Shown here piece by piece: positions 22,186 to 32,156 of a stretch of DNA of 64,000 nucleotides (positions are counted from its first letter, which is position 1; the number at the start of each line of letters is the position of its first letter). The DNA lies in the NCBI GenBank assembly GCA_030147305.1, contig JASLAE010000007.1:31454-95453 (forward strand), in the 5' to 3' direction. Below the pieces are notes generated by a model. That model was given only the letters and a program-made list of their open reading frames with translations. It was not told the origin of the DNA and did not search any database. Origin of the DNA: Cesiribacter sp. Its GTDB lineage: Bacteria; Bacteroidota; Bacteroidia; Cytophagales; Cyclobacteriaceae. A program made the translations under genes and the position numbers.

Positions 22186-22404
22186 ATGGCCAAACAATCC
22201 TCAATAACGCAGGATGGTACAATTGTCGAAGCGCTCTCTAATGCGATGTTTCGCGTAGAACTAGAAAACGGGCACCAGGTAATTGCACATATTTCCGGGA
22301 AGATGCGCATGAATTACATCAAAATCCTTCCAGGAGACCGAATTAAGTTGGAAATGTCGCCATATGATTTATCGAAAGGAAGAATCGTTTACCGATATAA
22401 ATAA
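22186..22404 (+). CDS. infA: translation initiation factor IF-1
   Basis: IF-1, 72 residues, a single OB-fold that occupies the A-site during initiation. The pattern [20 protein letters not shown] then [16 protein letters not shown] is standard. Located between map and rpmJ with gaps of 1 and 6 bases. Confidence 0.99.
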   Translation: MAKQSSITQDGTIVEALSNAMFRVELENGHQVIAHISGKMRMNYIKILPGDRIKLEMSPYDLSKGRIVYRYK

Positions 22405-22410
22405 GCAGCG

Positions 22411-22527
22411 ATGAAAGTTAAAGCGTCTGTAAAAAAGCGTAGTGCCGACTGCAAGATCATACGCAGAAAAGGCAAGATCTACGTGATCAACAAAAAGAAC
22501 CCTAGGTTTAAACAAAGACAAGGATAA
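22411..22527 (+). CDS. rpmJ: 50S ribosomal protein L36, cysteine-poor form
   Basis: L36, 38 residues, read from the bases: [20 protein letters not shown] then [18 protein letters not shown]. In zinc-binding L36 there are three Cys and a His; here only Cys14 remains, the others being Ser11, Asn27 and Phe33, so this copy should not bind zinc. It ends 2 bases before rpsM. Confidence 0.97.
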   Translation: MKVKASVKKRSADCKIIRRKGKIYVINKKNPRFKQRQG

Positions 22528-22529
22528 GT

Positions 22530-22907
22530 ATGGCCCGTATTGCAGGAGTAGACATTCCGGATAATAAGAGAGGCGAGATCAGCCTAACCTACATCTTTGG
22601 CATTGGCCGTAGCTCTGCTCGTACAATTCTGGAGCAGGCAAATGTAGATCTGAACAAGAAAGTGCGCGACTGGTCGGAAGACGAAGCTGGCGCTGTTCGT
22701 GCTGTTATCACCAACGAGTTCAAGACCGAAGGTGTACTGAAATCTGAAATTCAGCTCAACATCAAGCGTCTGATGGACATCGGTTCCTATCGTGGCCTGC
22801 GCCATCGTAAAGGTCTTCCTGTTCGTGGTCAGAAGACCAAGAACAATGCTCGTACACGTAAAGGTAAACGTAAGACTGTAGCCAATAAGAAAAAAGCTAC
22901 TAAATAA
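22530..22907 (+). CDS. rpsM: 30S ribosomal protein S13
   Basis: S13, 125 residues, head protein contacting the P-site tRNA. It begins [20 protein letters not shown] and shows [20 protein letters not shown] followed by [12 protein letters not shown]. Basic C-terminal tail normal for the family. Confidence 0.99.
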   Translation: MARIAGVDIPDNKRGEISLTYIFGIGRSSARTILEQANVDLNKKVRDWSEDEAGAVRAVITNEFKTEGVLKSEIQLNIKRLMDIGSYRGLRHRKGLPVRGQKTKNNARTRKGKRKTVANKKKATK

Positions 22908-22917
22908 GGTTTAGGAC

Positions 22918-23310
22918 ATGGCTCAAAAACGTAAAGACAAGGCTAAAAAACGCGTCGTTGTTGTAGAAGCAATAGGACAGGCGCATATCAAAGCCTCTTT
23001 CAATAACATTATCGTTAGCATGACCAACGGTAACGGAGAAGTGATCTCTTGGGCATCTGCGGGTAAGATGGGCTTTAAAGGCTCTAAGAAAAACACCCCA
23101 TATGCTGCACAGGTTGCTGCTACCAATGCTGCTCAGGCTGCTTATGATCTGGGACTTCGCAAAGTCGAAGTTTATGTAAAAGGACCAGGTGCCGGACGTG
23201 AGTCTGCCATCCGTACTATCCAGAATGCTGGCATTGATGTAACGGCTATCAGAGACGTTACCCCATTACCACACAATGGATGCCGTCCTCCTAAACGCAG
23301 AAGAGTTTAA
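22918..23310 (+). CDS. rpsK: 30S ribosomal protein S11
   Basis: S11, 130 residues, platform protein near the E-site. Motifs [19 protein letters not shown] and [16 protein letters not shown] are typical. The first twenty residues are Lys/Arg-rich, as in other Bacteroidota. Confidence 0.99.
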   Translation: MAQKRKDKAKKRVVVVEAIGQAHIKASFNNIIVSMTNGNGEVISWASAGKMGFKGSKKNTPYAAQVAATNAAQAAYDLGLRKVEVYVKGPGAGRESAIRTIQNAGIDVTAIRDVTPLPHNGCRPPKRRRV

Positions 23311-23335
23311 TACCTGAAAGAGAAGTGATCTAATA

Positions 23336-23941
23336 ATGGCTAGATATACAGGACCCACTACTAAAATTGCCCGTAGATTCGGAGAACCTATTTTTGGTGC
23401 CGACAAAGCACTACAGAAAAAGAACTATCCTCCGGGCATGCATGGCCGCGGCCGTCGTAAGAAACAATCTGAGTATGCTGTCCAGCTAATGGAGAAGCAG
23501 AAAGCCAAGCATATCTATGGTATCCTTGAGCGTCAGTTTGCAAACACTTTCGACAAAGCAAGCCGTCTGCCAGGCATTACGGGTGATAACCTTCTTCGGC
23601 TGCTGGAAGCACGTTTAGACAATACTGTGTATCGTCTGGGCATTGCTCCTACACGTCGTGCTGCACGTCAATTCGTATTGCATAAACACATCCTGGTGAA
23701 TGGCCAGGTTGTAAATATACCAAGCTACACCCTGCGCCCCGGCGATCAGATCAGTGTACGTGAAAAATCTAAGTCACTGGAAGCCATCACCAACAGCGTA
23801 GCGGCTAGAACTGCTCAGCGTTACAACTGGCTGGAGTGGAATGCTTCTGACCTGACTGGAAAATTTGTAGCCCTACCGGCTCGTGAAGATGTTCCTGAGA
23901 ACATTCGTGAGCAATTGATTGTAGAGCTTTATTCTAAGTAA
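23336..23941 (+). CDS. rpsD: 30S ribosomal protein S4
   Basis: S4, 201 residues, first 16S 5'-domain binder. It starts [20 protein letters not shown] and has the S4 RNA-binding domain at [20 protein letters not shown]. It lacks the four-Cys zinc site found in some lineages. Confidence 0.99.
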   Translation: MARYTGPTTKIARRFGEPIFGADKALQKKNYPPGMHGRGRRKKQSEYAVQLMEKQKAKHIYGILERQFANTFDKASRLPGITGDNLLRLLEARLDNTVYRLGIAPTRRAARQFVLHKHILVNGQVVNIPSYTLRPGDQISVREKSKSLEAITNSVAARTAQRYNWLEWNASDLTGKFVALPAREDVPENIREQLIVELYSK

Positions 23942-23966
23942 TTTTAAATCTTAATTCCTTTTCTTT

Positions 23967-24956
23967 ATGTCTATACTAGCATTTCAGATGCCCGAAAAGG
24001 TTGCCATGGAAAAGGCAGACGACTTTCGTGGTCTGTTTACTTTCAAACCTCTGGAACCTGGCTACGGTGTGACAATCGGAAATGCACTGCGCAGAATTCT
24101 GCTGTCGTCGCTGGAAGGTTATGCTATTGTTGGTATAAAGATTCCTGGCGTGCTGCATGAGTTCTCATCGATAGAAGGAGTTGTAGAAGATGTAAGTGAC
24201 ATTATCCTTAACCTGAAGCAGGTGCGTTTTAGAAAAGTAGCGGATGTGGTAGACAACCAGTTTACCGTTCACGTGAAAAACCAAAAGCAACTCAAAGCAG
24301 GTCAGCTGGTAAATGCACAAAAAGGTTATCAGGTATTGAATCCTGAGCTGGTTATCTTCAACTCCGACGAAGCTGTAGATCTGGAGATAGAGATCTATGT
24401 AGAGAAAGGCCGTGGTTATGTTCCTGCAGATGAAAATAAGCCATCTGATCAGGCATTCGGCTACATCGCTACTGATGCAATCTTTACTCCAATCAAAAAT
24501 GTACAGTATCGTATCGAGAATACTCGCGTAGAGCAAAAAACTGACTACGAGCAACTGGTACTCGACATCGAGACAGATGGCTCTGTACATCCTGAAAAAG
24601 CGCTGCAGGGTGCTGCGAATATTCTTATTCAGCACTTCATGCTCTTCTCTGATCAGAACATGGTACTTGAGTCTGGTGCTCAGGGCGAACCGGAAGCTGT
24701 TGACGAGGAAATGCTGCACATGCGCAAAATGCTCAAGACTGCACTCAACGATCTTGACCTATCTGTTCGTGCCTACAATTGTTTAAAAGCAGCTGATGTG
24801 CGTACCCTGGGAGATCTTGTAACACTTGAGATTTCTGATATGATGAAATTCCGCAACTTCGGTAAGAAGTCGCTGGCCGAACTGGAGCAGCTTGTCGCTG
24901 AAAAAGGACTGGTTTTCGGCATGGATATATCCAAGTACAAACTTGATGAGGATTAA
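23967..24956 (+). CDS. rpoA: RNA polymerase alpha subunit
   Basis: Alpha subunit, 329 residues: N-terminal dimerisation domain (about 1-235, with [19 protein letters not shown]) and C-terminal domain (about 250-325, with [20 protein letters not shown] and FGKKSLAEL) for UP-element and activator contacts. It starts 25 bases after rpsD and is followed 6 bases later by rplQ. Confidence 0.99.
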   Translation: MSILAFQMPEKVAMEKADDFRGLFTFKPLEPGYGVTIGNALRRILLSSLEGYAIVGIKIPGVLHEFSSIEGVVEDVSDIILNLKQVRFRKVADVVDNQFTVHVKNQKQLKAGQLVNAQKGYQVLNPELVIFNSDEAVDLEIEIYVEKGRGYVPADENKPSDQAFGYIATDAIFTPIKNVQYRIENTRVEQKTDYEQLVLDIETDGSVHPEKALQGAANILIQHFMLFSDQNMVLESGAQGEPEAVDEEMLHMRKMLKTALNDLDLSVRAYNCLKAADVRTLGDLVTLEISDMMKFRNFGKKSLAELEQLVAEKGLVFGMDISKYKLDED

Positions 24957-24962
24957 GGTACA

Positions 24963-25499
24963 ATGAGACACGGTAAGAAAATAAATCACCTCAGCAGAAC
25001 TGCTCCGCATCGGAAAGCGATGCTTTCTAACATGGCAGCTTCTCTGATCTTACACAAGCGCATTACAACTACTTTGGCGAAAGCTAAAGCGCTGCGTAAG
25101 TATGTAGAACCGCTTATAACGAAAGCAAAGGACAATACTACCCATTCCAGAAGGGTTGCGTTCTCTTATCTGCAAAGCAAAGAAGCTACTTCAGAACTTT
25201 TCAGTTCAGTAGCCGATAAAGTTTCAACACGCCCCGGAGGTTATACCCGCATCATCCGTATCGGGAACCGCCTTGGTGATAATGCTGAAACCTGTATGAT
25301 GGAGCTTGTAGATTTCAATGAGCTGCTAAAAACAGATACTGCTACACCTGCAAAAGGTAAAGCAAAACGCACCCGTCGTGCCGGCCGTGGTAAAGCTGCT
25401 GAAGGCACTGCCCCTGAGGCAAAAGCTACAGAAGCAAAAGCCACAGAAGCAAAGGCTAAACCAGCCAAAGGCGATGAAGATAAAAATGCTGATGCTTGA
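24963..25499 (+). CDS. rplQ: 50S ribosomal protein L17 with Ala/Lys-rich tail
   Basis: L17, 178 residues. The first 115 residues are the normal L17 fold ([40 protein letters not shown]). The last 60 or so residues form a low-complexity tail rich in Ala, Lys and Glu, including three EAKA(T/K) units encoded by 15-base tandem repeats. Tails of this kind occur on Bacteroidota L17 proteins but vary in length. It closes the alpha unit just before a terminator. Confidence 0.98.
   Translation: MRHGKKINHLSRTAPHRKAMLSNMAASLILHKRITTTLAKAKALRKYVEPLITKAKDNTTHSRRVAFSYLQSKEATSELFSSVADKVSTRPGGYTRIIRIGNRLGDNAETCMMELVDFNELLKTDTATPAKGKAKRTRRAGRGKAAEGTAPEAKATEAKATEAKAKPAKGDEDKNADA
25416..25460 (+). repeat. three tandem 15-bp repeats in the rplQ tail
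   Basis: Units 25416-25430, 25431-25445 and 25446-25460 follow the pattern GA(A/G)GCAAA(A/G)GC(T/C)A(C/A)A and encode [10 protein letters not shown] and EAKAK. In-frame gain or loss of units would change only tail length. Confidence 0.85.
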
Positions 25500-25521
25500 T
25501 GCAAAATGCATTGATATATTT

Positions 25522-25556
25522 AAAAAGGGATTAGGCTTTGGCTTAATCCCTTTTTT
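25522..25556 (+). terminator. intrinsic terminator after rplQ
   Basis: AAAAAGGGATTA (25522-25533) pairs with TAATCCCTTTTT (25544-25555), with a 10-base loop and a T-run in the right arm. The A-rich left foot makes it potentially bidirectional. It ends the ribosomal block. Confidence 0.9.
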
Positions 25557-25590
25557 ATTGCCCTAAAAGGCATCATAAACTTATTTGATG

Positions 25591-25598
25591 TAAATTTG
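25591..25598 (+). promoter_or_regulatory. promoter -7 box for carA
   Basis: TAAATTTG matches TAnnTTTG exactly, followed by CGCTGATAC; the carA ATG is 19 bases downstream. No clear TTTG is seen 19-21 bases upstream. Confidence 0.6.
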
Positions 25599-25616
25599 CG
25601 CTGATACTAAGGAAGC

Positions 25617-26717
25617 ATGAAATACTACACGAAAAAGCCCGCGATTCTTATGTTAAAGGACGGAACTGTTTATTACGGTTCGTCCATTGGAAAAAATGGT
25701 ACAGGCGGTGGAGAAATCTGCTTTAACACAAGTATGACCGGTTATCAGGAAGTATATACTGATCCTTCTTACTTCGGTCAGGTTATTGTGAATACAGCAG
25801 CACATATTGGTAATTATGGTGTGATGGACCTGGAGCAGGAATCTGCTAAGCCTACCATCAGTGGTTTGGTTGTAAACAACTTCTCCACCATCAGCAGCCG
25901 TAAAACCGCCAGTGACCGGCTGCAGGAGTACCTGGATAAAAATGGTATCGTAGGCATTGCCGATGTTGATACGCGGGCCTTGGTACGTCATATTCGCCAA
26001 AAGGGCGCCATGAATTGTATTATCTCTTCAGAAATACTGGATCCAGAGGTGCTGAAAGCCGAGCTGGATAAGGTGCCGGATATGGAGGGTCTTGAACTAT
26101 CCAGTCAGGTAACGACTAAAGATACCTATGAGCTTGGACCAGAAGCAGGGGAATATAAGATTGCTGTGCTGGACCTGGGTATCAAGAAAAGCATATTGTC
26201 TAATCTTACAGAGCGGGGCTGCAGGCTTAAGGTATTTCCAGCCAGAACACCTTATGAAGAGATTGCCAAATGGGAACCTAATGGCTACTTTATCTCTAAT
26301 GGACCTGGCGATCCGGGTGCCATGCCTTATGCAGTAGATACCGTAAAAAGTATGCTGCAAAGTGATAAACCTCTTTTTGGTATATGCCTGGGCCATCAGG
26401 TGCTGGGACTTGCCATTGGTGCACCCACCTATAAAATGCACCACGGGCATAGGGGCGCTAACCAACCTGTAAAAAATCTTGTTACAGGCCGTAGTGAAGT
26501 TACCTCACAAAATCATGGTTTTGCAGTTGATACAGAAGCAATCAAGGAGCAGGATCGTGTTACGGTAACACATGTGAACTTAAATGATGGTACGGTAGAA
26601 GGTTTTGAAATTAAGGACAAACCAGCTTTTTCGGTTCAATACCACCCGGAATCTTCACCCGGCCCGCATGATTCGCGGTATCTTTTTGATCATTTCATTG
26701 AACTATTAAACGAATAA
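25617..26717 (+). CDS. carA: carbamoyl-phosphate synthase small subunit
   Basis: Glutamine amidotransferase subunit making ammonia for carbamoyl phosphate (pyrimidine and arginine synthesis), 366 residues. The N-terminal CPSase domain has GTGGGEICFNTSMTGYQEVY; the class I amidotransferase domain has the nucleophile loop FGICLGHQVLG and the His-Glu pair in VQYHPESSPGPHDS. The large subunit carB is not in the window. eno follows 18 bases downstream, probably on the same transcript. Confidence 0.98.
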   Translation: MKYYTKKPAILMLKDGTVYYGSSIGKNGTGGGEICFNTSMTGYQEVYTDPSYFGQVIVNTAAHIGNYGVMDLEQESAKPTISGLVVNNFSTISSRKTASDRLQEYLDKNGIVGIADVDTRALVRHIRQKGAMNCIISSEILDPEVLKAELDKVPDMEGLELSSQVTTKDTYELGPEAGEYKIAVLDLGIKKSILSNLTERGCRLKVFPARTPYEEIAKWEPNGYFISNGPGDPGAMPYAVDTVKSMLQSDKPLFGICLGHQVLGLAIGAPTYKMHHGHRGANQPVKNLVTGRSEVTSQNHGFAVDTEAIKEQDRVTVTHVNLNDGTVEGFEIKDKPAFSVQYHPESSPGPHDSRYLFDHFIELLNE

Positions 26718-26723
26718 ACCTGA

Positions 26724-28013
<1,290 letters not shown>

Positions 28014-28040
28014 TGATCAACGATCTGTAGAATACTTTAT

Positions 28041-28069
28041 AAAACGGGCTTACTTAAAGCCCGTTTTTC
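28041..28069 (+). terminator. intrinsic terminator after eno
   Basis: AAAACGGGCTT (28041-28051) and AAGCCCGTTTT (28057-28067) form an 11-bp perfect stem with loop ACTTA and continue into TTTTTCTTTTTT. It ends the carA-eno unit. Confidence 0.9.
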
Positions 28070-28104
28070 TTTTTTGTGTATATTTATCTTTAGGTTCTTC
28101 AGCT

Positions 28105-28410
28105 ATGTCATTACTTAGTAAAACTCCCCGTTTTCTGCGCAACATTTATGTGCTCACTTTTATTGGCTATCTTATCTGGATGCTGTTTCTGGATGCCAAT
28201 AATATTCCTAATCAGCTGCAGACCCGGGTAAAGCTGGCGCGCCTGGTAGATGAAAAAGAGTACTATCAGGAAAAAATTCTGGAAGTAAACCAGGATCGGG
28301 AAGAGCTGTTGAGTGATGAGGCGCTGCTCGAGAAATTTGCCAGGGAAAAATACCTGATGAGAAAGCCTAAAGAAGATGTTTACGTTATCGTAGAAGAAAA
28401 TGAAAAATAA
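28105..28410 (+). CDS. DivIC/FtsB-like septum formation protein
   Basis: Small bitopic membrane protein of 101 residues from the ATG at 28105. One membrane helix (about 13-30, IYVLTFIGYLIWMLFLD) is followed by a periplasmic coiled coil (about 42-75) and the DivIC/FtsB-type ending LEKFAREKYLMRKPKEDVYV. Family members stabilise FtsL in the division complex. The frame is open upstream to 27982 but that would run through the terminator and the eno end. It overlaps the next gene by 11 bases. Confidence 0.85.
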   Translation: MSLLSKTPRFLRNIYVLTFIGYLIWMLFLDANNIPNQLQTRVKLARLVDEKEYYQEKILEVNQDREELLSDEALLEKFAREKYLMRKPKEDVYVIVEENEK

Positions 28411-29011
28411 ATCATGCCTTGTCTTGCTCCTTTTTCTTCTGCTGTCCTTCACTGCCTGGTCGCAGGACGATGACTATTATATAGAAGAGGAGGAAGAAAC
28501 TGAGGAACAAACAGAAGCGCAGGAAACCAAAGAGGAAGTAGCGCCGCAGGAAGAAGAAAGCAGCTGGCGGGATAAAGTATTTTTTGGCGGCGGCGGTGGC
28601 CTTCAGTTTTCTAATATTGGCACCTATATCACGGTCATGCCCTCGGTGGGGTATAGGATTACACCCAAACTGCATGCGGGCATTATGGGCACCTACCAGT
28701 TTATCCGCTACCGGCAAATAAAGGTATCTGCCAATAACTATGGAGCTAGCTTATTTGCACGTTATTTTGTGCTGCAACAGGTATATCTGACTACAGAATA
28801 CGAGCAGATAAATTACCAGTATATTTATGCCGACGGGTCTAAAAGGCGCCAGTGGGTAGACCGCATGCTGGTAGGTGCCGGTTATTTTCAACCCAATCCC
28901 AGGGGAAGAGGCGGTTTTCATATCGGCATACTCTATGATCTCTATTATACTTCGCGTGCTGATTATCCATACCAGTCTCCGCTTGTCTATCGGGTAGGTA
29001 TAATCTTTTAA
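28400..29011 (+). CDS. predicted outer-membrane beta-barrel protein with acidic N-terminal linker
   Basis: Protein of 203 residues with a clear signal peptide (cleavage about after AWSQ, residue 22). The mature N-terminus is a highly acidic stretch (about residues 23-55, mostly Glu with Thr and Gln), then a small barrel begins at FFGGGGGLQFSNIG with alternating aromatic strands and a C-terminal Phe (VYRVGIIF), typical for BamA-dependent insertion. No named family could be assigned. The start lies inside the DivIC-like gene (11-base overlap), so the two are probably translated together. Its stop overlaps the stop of the convergent dehydrogenase gene. Confidence 0.8.
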   Translation: MKNKSCLVLLLFLLLSFTAWSQDDDYYIEEEEETEEQTEAQETKEEVAPQEEESSWRDKVFFGGGGGLQFSNIGTYITVMPSVGYRITPKLHAGIMGTYQFIRYRQIKVSANNYGASLFARYFVLQQVYLTTEYEQINYQYIYADGSKRRQWVDRMLVGAGYFQPNPRGRGGFHIGILYDLYYTSRADYPYQSPLVYRVGIIF

Positions 29012-30102
29012 GCCTGAGGCTCCAGCTGCTGTACAGCTAGTTTTACTGCTAGTTGCCTTAAGTCCTCGGCCACTGGGGCCAGTAGGGGTATACCTTCTTT
29101 CAAGCGGATCTGTTCCATCTCTCTTTCAGGATCGCCGGGAATCAAAACCTTTTCATGCCCTGCTATGGTTCTGGCAGAACGAAAACGCCTGATCCAGGTA
29201 TCCATATTAGCTTTAAATTCCTCTGCCGGGCGGAATGCATCTATGCGCATGGCACCAAAGAAGTGACCTATACCTTCGCCTACCAGGTTGGGTGCTAGCG
29301 GTAAAAAAGCTACAAAAGGAGGAACCCAGGGACCATAATTGGCGCCCGACAATACGCCACTGAATATGTCCACAATACTTCCCAGGCAATAGCCTTTGTG
29401 ACTGCCCCTTTCTATATCGCTGCCCAGCGGTAAGAGGGCACCACCCTCTTTAAGCTCATTTGGATTGATGCTGCTCTCCCCCGCAGCATCCTGAACCCAA
29501 CCTGTAGGGGTGGGCTGCTGCTTTCGCTGCAGTATCTCCAACTTGCCATTAGCAGCTGTGGTGGTTGCAAAATCGGCTACAAAAGGGGGCTCTTCCCCGG
29601 CGGGTACGGCTACTGCAATAGGGTTAGTCCCCAGCATGCGTTCTGTGGCAAAGGTAGGAGCAACCAGCGGGCTGGCATTCGTCATCGCCATGCCAATCAT
29701 GTTGTGGGGCAGGGCCTGCATGGCATGATAGCCGGCAATACCAAAGTGGTTGGAATTTCGTACGGCTACCCAGCCGGTGCCACAGGTCTGTGCTTTCTGA
29801 ATGGCTAGGTCAATGGCTGCAGGACCGCTTACCAGCCCCAGCGACCCATCTGCATCCAACACAGCAGTGCTGGGCGTTTCGTGTACAGTTTTAATGTTGG
29901 GCCGGGCATTGATTCGTTTGGCCTCCCATAGCCTTACATAGCCAGACAAACGGGCTACCCCATGCGAATCTATGCCCCGTAAGTCTGCACTCAGCAGTAC
30001 TTTTGCCGCCAGCTTTGCTTCCGGGGCCGGGCAGTTCATAGCATGAAAGATGTTTTCTGTGAACAGGAGCAGGTCCTGGTATGTATAGGTCGTGGTAGCC
30101 AT
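29008..30102 (-). CDS. Ldh family (malate/L-lactate type) NAD(P)-dependent dehydrogenase
   Basis: Cytosolic oxidoreductase of 364 residues in the Ldh_2 family, whose members reduce 2-oxo acids (malate, L-sulfolactate, ureidoglycolate). Family marks are RGIDSHGVARLSGYV near the N-terminus with the catalytic His, VRNSNHFGIAGYHAM, and LGTNPIAVAVPAGEEPPFVA followed by DFATTTAANGKLE. GSDIERGSHKGYCLG gives the C-terminal signature. The exact substrate cannot be told from sequence. It lies 69 bases after the Ppx/GppA gene on the same strand, so the two may be co-transcribed. Confidence 0.92.
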   Translation of the reverse strand: MATTTYTYQDLLLFTENIFHAMNCPAPEAKLAAKVLLSADLRGIDSHGVARLSGYVRLWEAKRINARPNIKTVHETPSTAVLDADGSLGLVSGPAAIDLAIQKAQTCGTGWVAVRNSNHFGIAGYHAMQALPHNMIGMAMTNASPLVAPTFATERMLGTNPIAVAVPAGEEPPFVADFATTTAANGKLEILQRKQQPTPTGWVQDAAGESSINPNELKEGGALLPLGSDIERGSHKGYCLGSIVDIFSGVLSGANYGPWVPPFVAFLPLAPNLVGEGIGHFFGAMRIDAFRPAEEFKANMDTWIRRFRSARTIAGHEKVLIPGDPEREMEQIRLKEGIPLLAPVAEDLRQLAVKLAVQQLEPQA

Positions 30103-30171
30103 ATGCCTGTATTGTGCTTGCTCTCCCTTGCGGAGGCTTAAAAACGCGGCAATTTAAGGCTTTTATAAATG

Positions 30172-31164
30172 TTAGGAGAAACTCTGTCCTAAAAAGTTGG
30201 GCTTAGCCATGCCGGATTTTCTGCGCTGTGGTGTAGCAAGCGGCCGGTTGATGATCTGGCCTAACAATCCCTCTTTCAGGGCATAGGTCGATACACGTAT
30301 GCTGTTGATATGATAGGTTTCCAGCACAAAACGAATAAGGCAGGACGCCACCACAATCATGTCAACCCGCAGGGGAATCATGCCAGGAATAAGCAGGCGT
30401 TCTGCTTTATCCTTGACCAGTAGCTCTTCATGAATAGCATAGTAGGCATTCATGGTCAGAGGTAATTCAGTGGCTATGAGATCTCTTTCTATATTATTTT
30501 CCTGGCAATAGATATCGCTTAAAGTGTCGAAAGAGCCGCTTGAACCCACAAGTACGGTAGGACTAAAAGCCGCAACAGCCTCGGTAAGCGGCTTTAGCTT
30601 TTCAGCTAAATATTGCTGCAGGCGCAACACTTCGGCTGGAAGCATCGGGTCGTGGTGATGAAAAAGGTCTAATAAGCGTTGGGCACCGATTTCAAAGCTT
30701 TGTTTGTAAAAAGCTTGGTGTGCATCGGCAATAATAAATTCTACACTACCGCCGCCAATGTCCATGATCAGGCTTTTATGCTGGCCAAGATTCAAGGCTC
30801 TGCGCACGCCCAGATAAATTAACTCAGCTTCCTCTTCTCCGGAAATTACCTGCACCTGAATGCCTGTTTCCTGGAAAATTTTCTGGGTAATGGCGTCGCT
30901 GTTGGTCGCGTTGCGGATTGCGCTGGTTGCAGTAGCATAAACCTCTTTAACTGCCTGCTCCTCTATGATTTTGCTAAAGTGCTTAAGCGCCGCGATGGCT
31001 CTTGCCTGTGCCTCTTCTATGATGATGCTGGCATTGATACCACCTTCGCCAATTTTTACCGCTACTTTTTCACGATGCAATAGTTCTGTCCGTTGCCCGT
31101 AAACACGGGCAATTAGCAAATGGAAGGTATTGGTACCTAAATCTATGACAGCTACTTTACGCAT
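30172..31164 (-). CDS. Ppx/GppA family phosphatase
   Basis: Actin-like ATPase-fold phosphatase of 330 residues acting on polyphosphate or pppGpp. Phosphate-1 loop VIDLGTNTFHLLIARVYG, phosphate-2 loop LIMDIGGGSVEFIIAD and VGSSGSFDTLSD are conserved, with the catalytic Glu in GEEEAELIYLG. It is the two-domain form, without the C-terminal HD-like domains of E. coli Ppx. The start is set at ATG 31164 because the alternative TTG at 31185 lies within the likely -7 box. Polyphosphatase versus pppGppase activity cannot be separated from sequence. Confidence 0.93.
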   Translation of the reverse strand: MRKVAVIDLGTNTFHLLIARVYGQRTELLHREKVAVKIGEGGINASIIIEEAQARAIAALKHFSKIIEEQAVKEVYATATSAIRNATNSDAITQKIFQETGIQVQVISGEEEAELIYLGVRRALNLGQHKSLIMDIGGGSVEFIIADAHQAFYKQSFEIGAQRLLDLFHHHDPMLPAEVLRLQQYLAEKLKPLTEAVAAFSPTVLVGSSGSFDTLSDIYCQENNIERDLIATELPLTMNAYYAIHEELLVKDKAERLLIPGMIPLRVDMIVVASCLIRFVLETYHINSIRVSTYALKEGLLGQIINRPLATPQRRKSGMAKPNFLGQSFS

Positions 31165-31182
31165 TTTATGAAAAAACTTCGG

Positions 31183-31190
31183 CAAATATA
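31183..31190 (-). promoter_or_regulatory. promoter -7 box for the Ppx/GppA gene
   Basis: On the minus strand the bases read TATATTTG, an exact TAnnTTTG match, 18 bases upstream of the ATG. This fixes the start codon choice, since an upstream TTG overlaps the box. Confidence 0.65.
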
Positions 31191-31209
31191 GCGATTAAGC
31201 AAAGATCAA

Positions 31210-31234
31210 GCGTTCGTTTATATAATCTGAACGC
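31210..31234. repeat. inverted repeat over the expected -33 region of the Ppx/GppA promoter
   Basis: GCGTTC (31210-31215) and GAACGC (31229-31234) are perfect inverted arms 13 bases apart. The left arm falls about 20 bases upstream of the minus-strand -7 box, where the -33 element should be, as expected of an operator. Short arms, so chance is possible. Confidence 0.35.
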
Positions 31235-31465
31235 AGAAATCTTTTTAATTTATGATAATAAAGTCCTGTATTTTAAATCGCTAAAATTATGCCACTGTTT
31301 AATTAATACGTAATTAGCCCTACAAAGTGTCATTTTTGTGTATTTCGTGCTGCTGTATTATTAATTTGCCAGTGGAGATTAACCTTGGTAATGGAACTTC
31401 GTTTACATTTACCGATTCAGCAACAGACATGTGGGTTAGCTTTGCCTGATTAAAATTTATATTCT

Positions 31466-32080
31466 ATGGGGAACAGCCTTGATAGCGCACCTGCCCTTAT
31501 TTATATACCAGACATCAATGGATTTACCGCCTATATCAGCAGAACGGATATTAGAATTGCTAAAAAAGTAATACCGGCCCTGCTTGAGACAATTATTGAG
31601 CAAAACGAACTGGGGCTCAAACTGGTGGAAATACAGGGAGATGCTATCCTTTTCTACCGCATTGGGGATCCGCCTACTCCCTTTGAAATGGTTTCTCAGT
31701 CCAAGCGTATTTTTTCGGCTTTTACCGAAAAGCTTGAGGAACTGAGCAATCTGTTTCCGGAGGAGGCCATGTCGTTGCCCGACAGCCTGGGTATTAAAAT
31801 CCTGGCCCATTACGGCAAAATTGCTATCACAAAAATCCGTGGCAATGTACGTTTAATTGGCGAGGACGTAATTATTGCCCACCGATTGTTAAAAAACAGT
31901 GTATCTGCCGATGAATACCTGCTCTTAACCGAGCAATACACGTCCAGGTTTGAAGAGGATGAGTTGGATAAGGTATTTGCCTTTGGTGAACTTCTCCACG
32001 GCCAGGACGAATATGAACACATCGGTGTGGTAAATTACCGATATGCAAGCCTTAAGCCGCTCTTCAGCCGCTCTGTTTAA
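31466..32080 (+). CDS. DUF2652 protein with class III nucleotide cyclase-like motifs
   Basis: Soluble protein of 204 residues, DUF2652 family, no known function. The sequence lines up with the class III nucleotidyl cyclase fold: PDINGFTAYIS holds metal Asp16, VEIQGDAILFY holds metal Asp59 (spacing 43, as in true cyclases, about 44), then ILAHYG and GEDVIIAHRLL. Glu55, three before Gly58, occupies the base-recognition position that is Glu in guanylate and Lys in adenylate cyclases. The transition-state Arg is kept (Arg140) but the usual Asn four residues earlier is Ile136. So the fold is likely, catalysis uncertain. It is convergent with an HD-PycTM gene 76 bases away. Confidence 0.8.
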   Translation: MGNSLDSAPALIYIPDINGFTAYISRTDIRIAKKVIPALLETIIEQNELGLKLVEIQGDAILFYRIGDPPTPFEMVSQSKRIFSAFTEKLEELSNLFPEEAMSLPDSLGIKILAHYGKIAITKIRGNVRLIGEDVIIAHRLLKNSVSADEYLLLTEQYTSRFEEDELDKVFAFGELLHGQDEYEHIGVVNYRYASLKPLFSRSV

Positions 32081-32156
32081 TTCCCGGATAACTTAATCAT
32101 TGTAGCTGCAGCGGCAGCATACATTAGCTTCTTTTGCGGCGCTAAATACAATTCCG

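Larger units (their letters stand above)
31165..31465. other. divergent intergenic region, AT-rich
   Basis: A 301-base region between the divergent Ppx/GppA and DUF2652 genes. It holds the minus-strand -7 box at 31183, the inverted repeat at 31210-31234 and, on the plus strand, a possible promoter for the DUF2652 gene (TTTTTG at 31333-31338, then TTAATTTG at 31361-31368, one mismatch to TAnnTTTG, 22 bases apart). That plus-strand promoter would give a leader of about 90 bases. No small gene or RNA is apparent. Confidence 0.5.
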
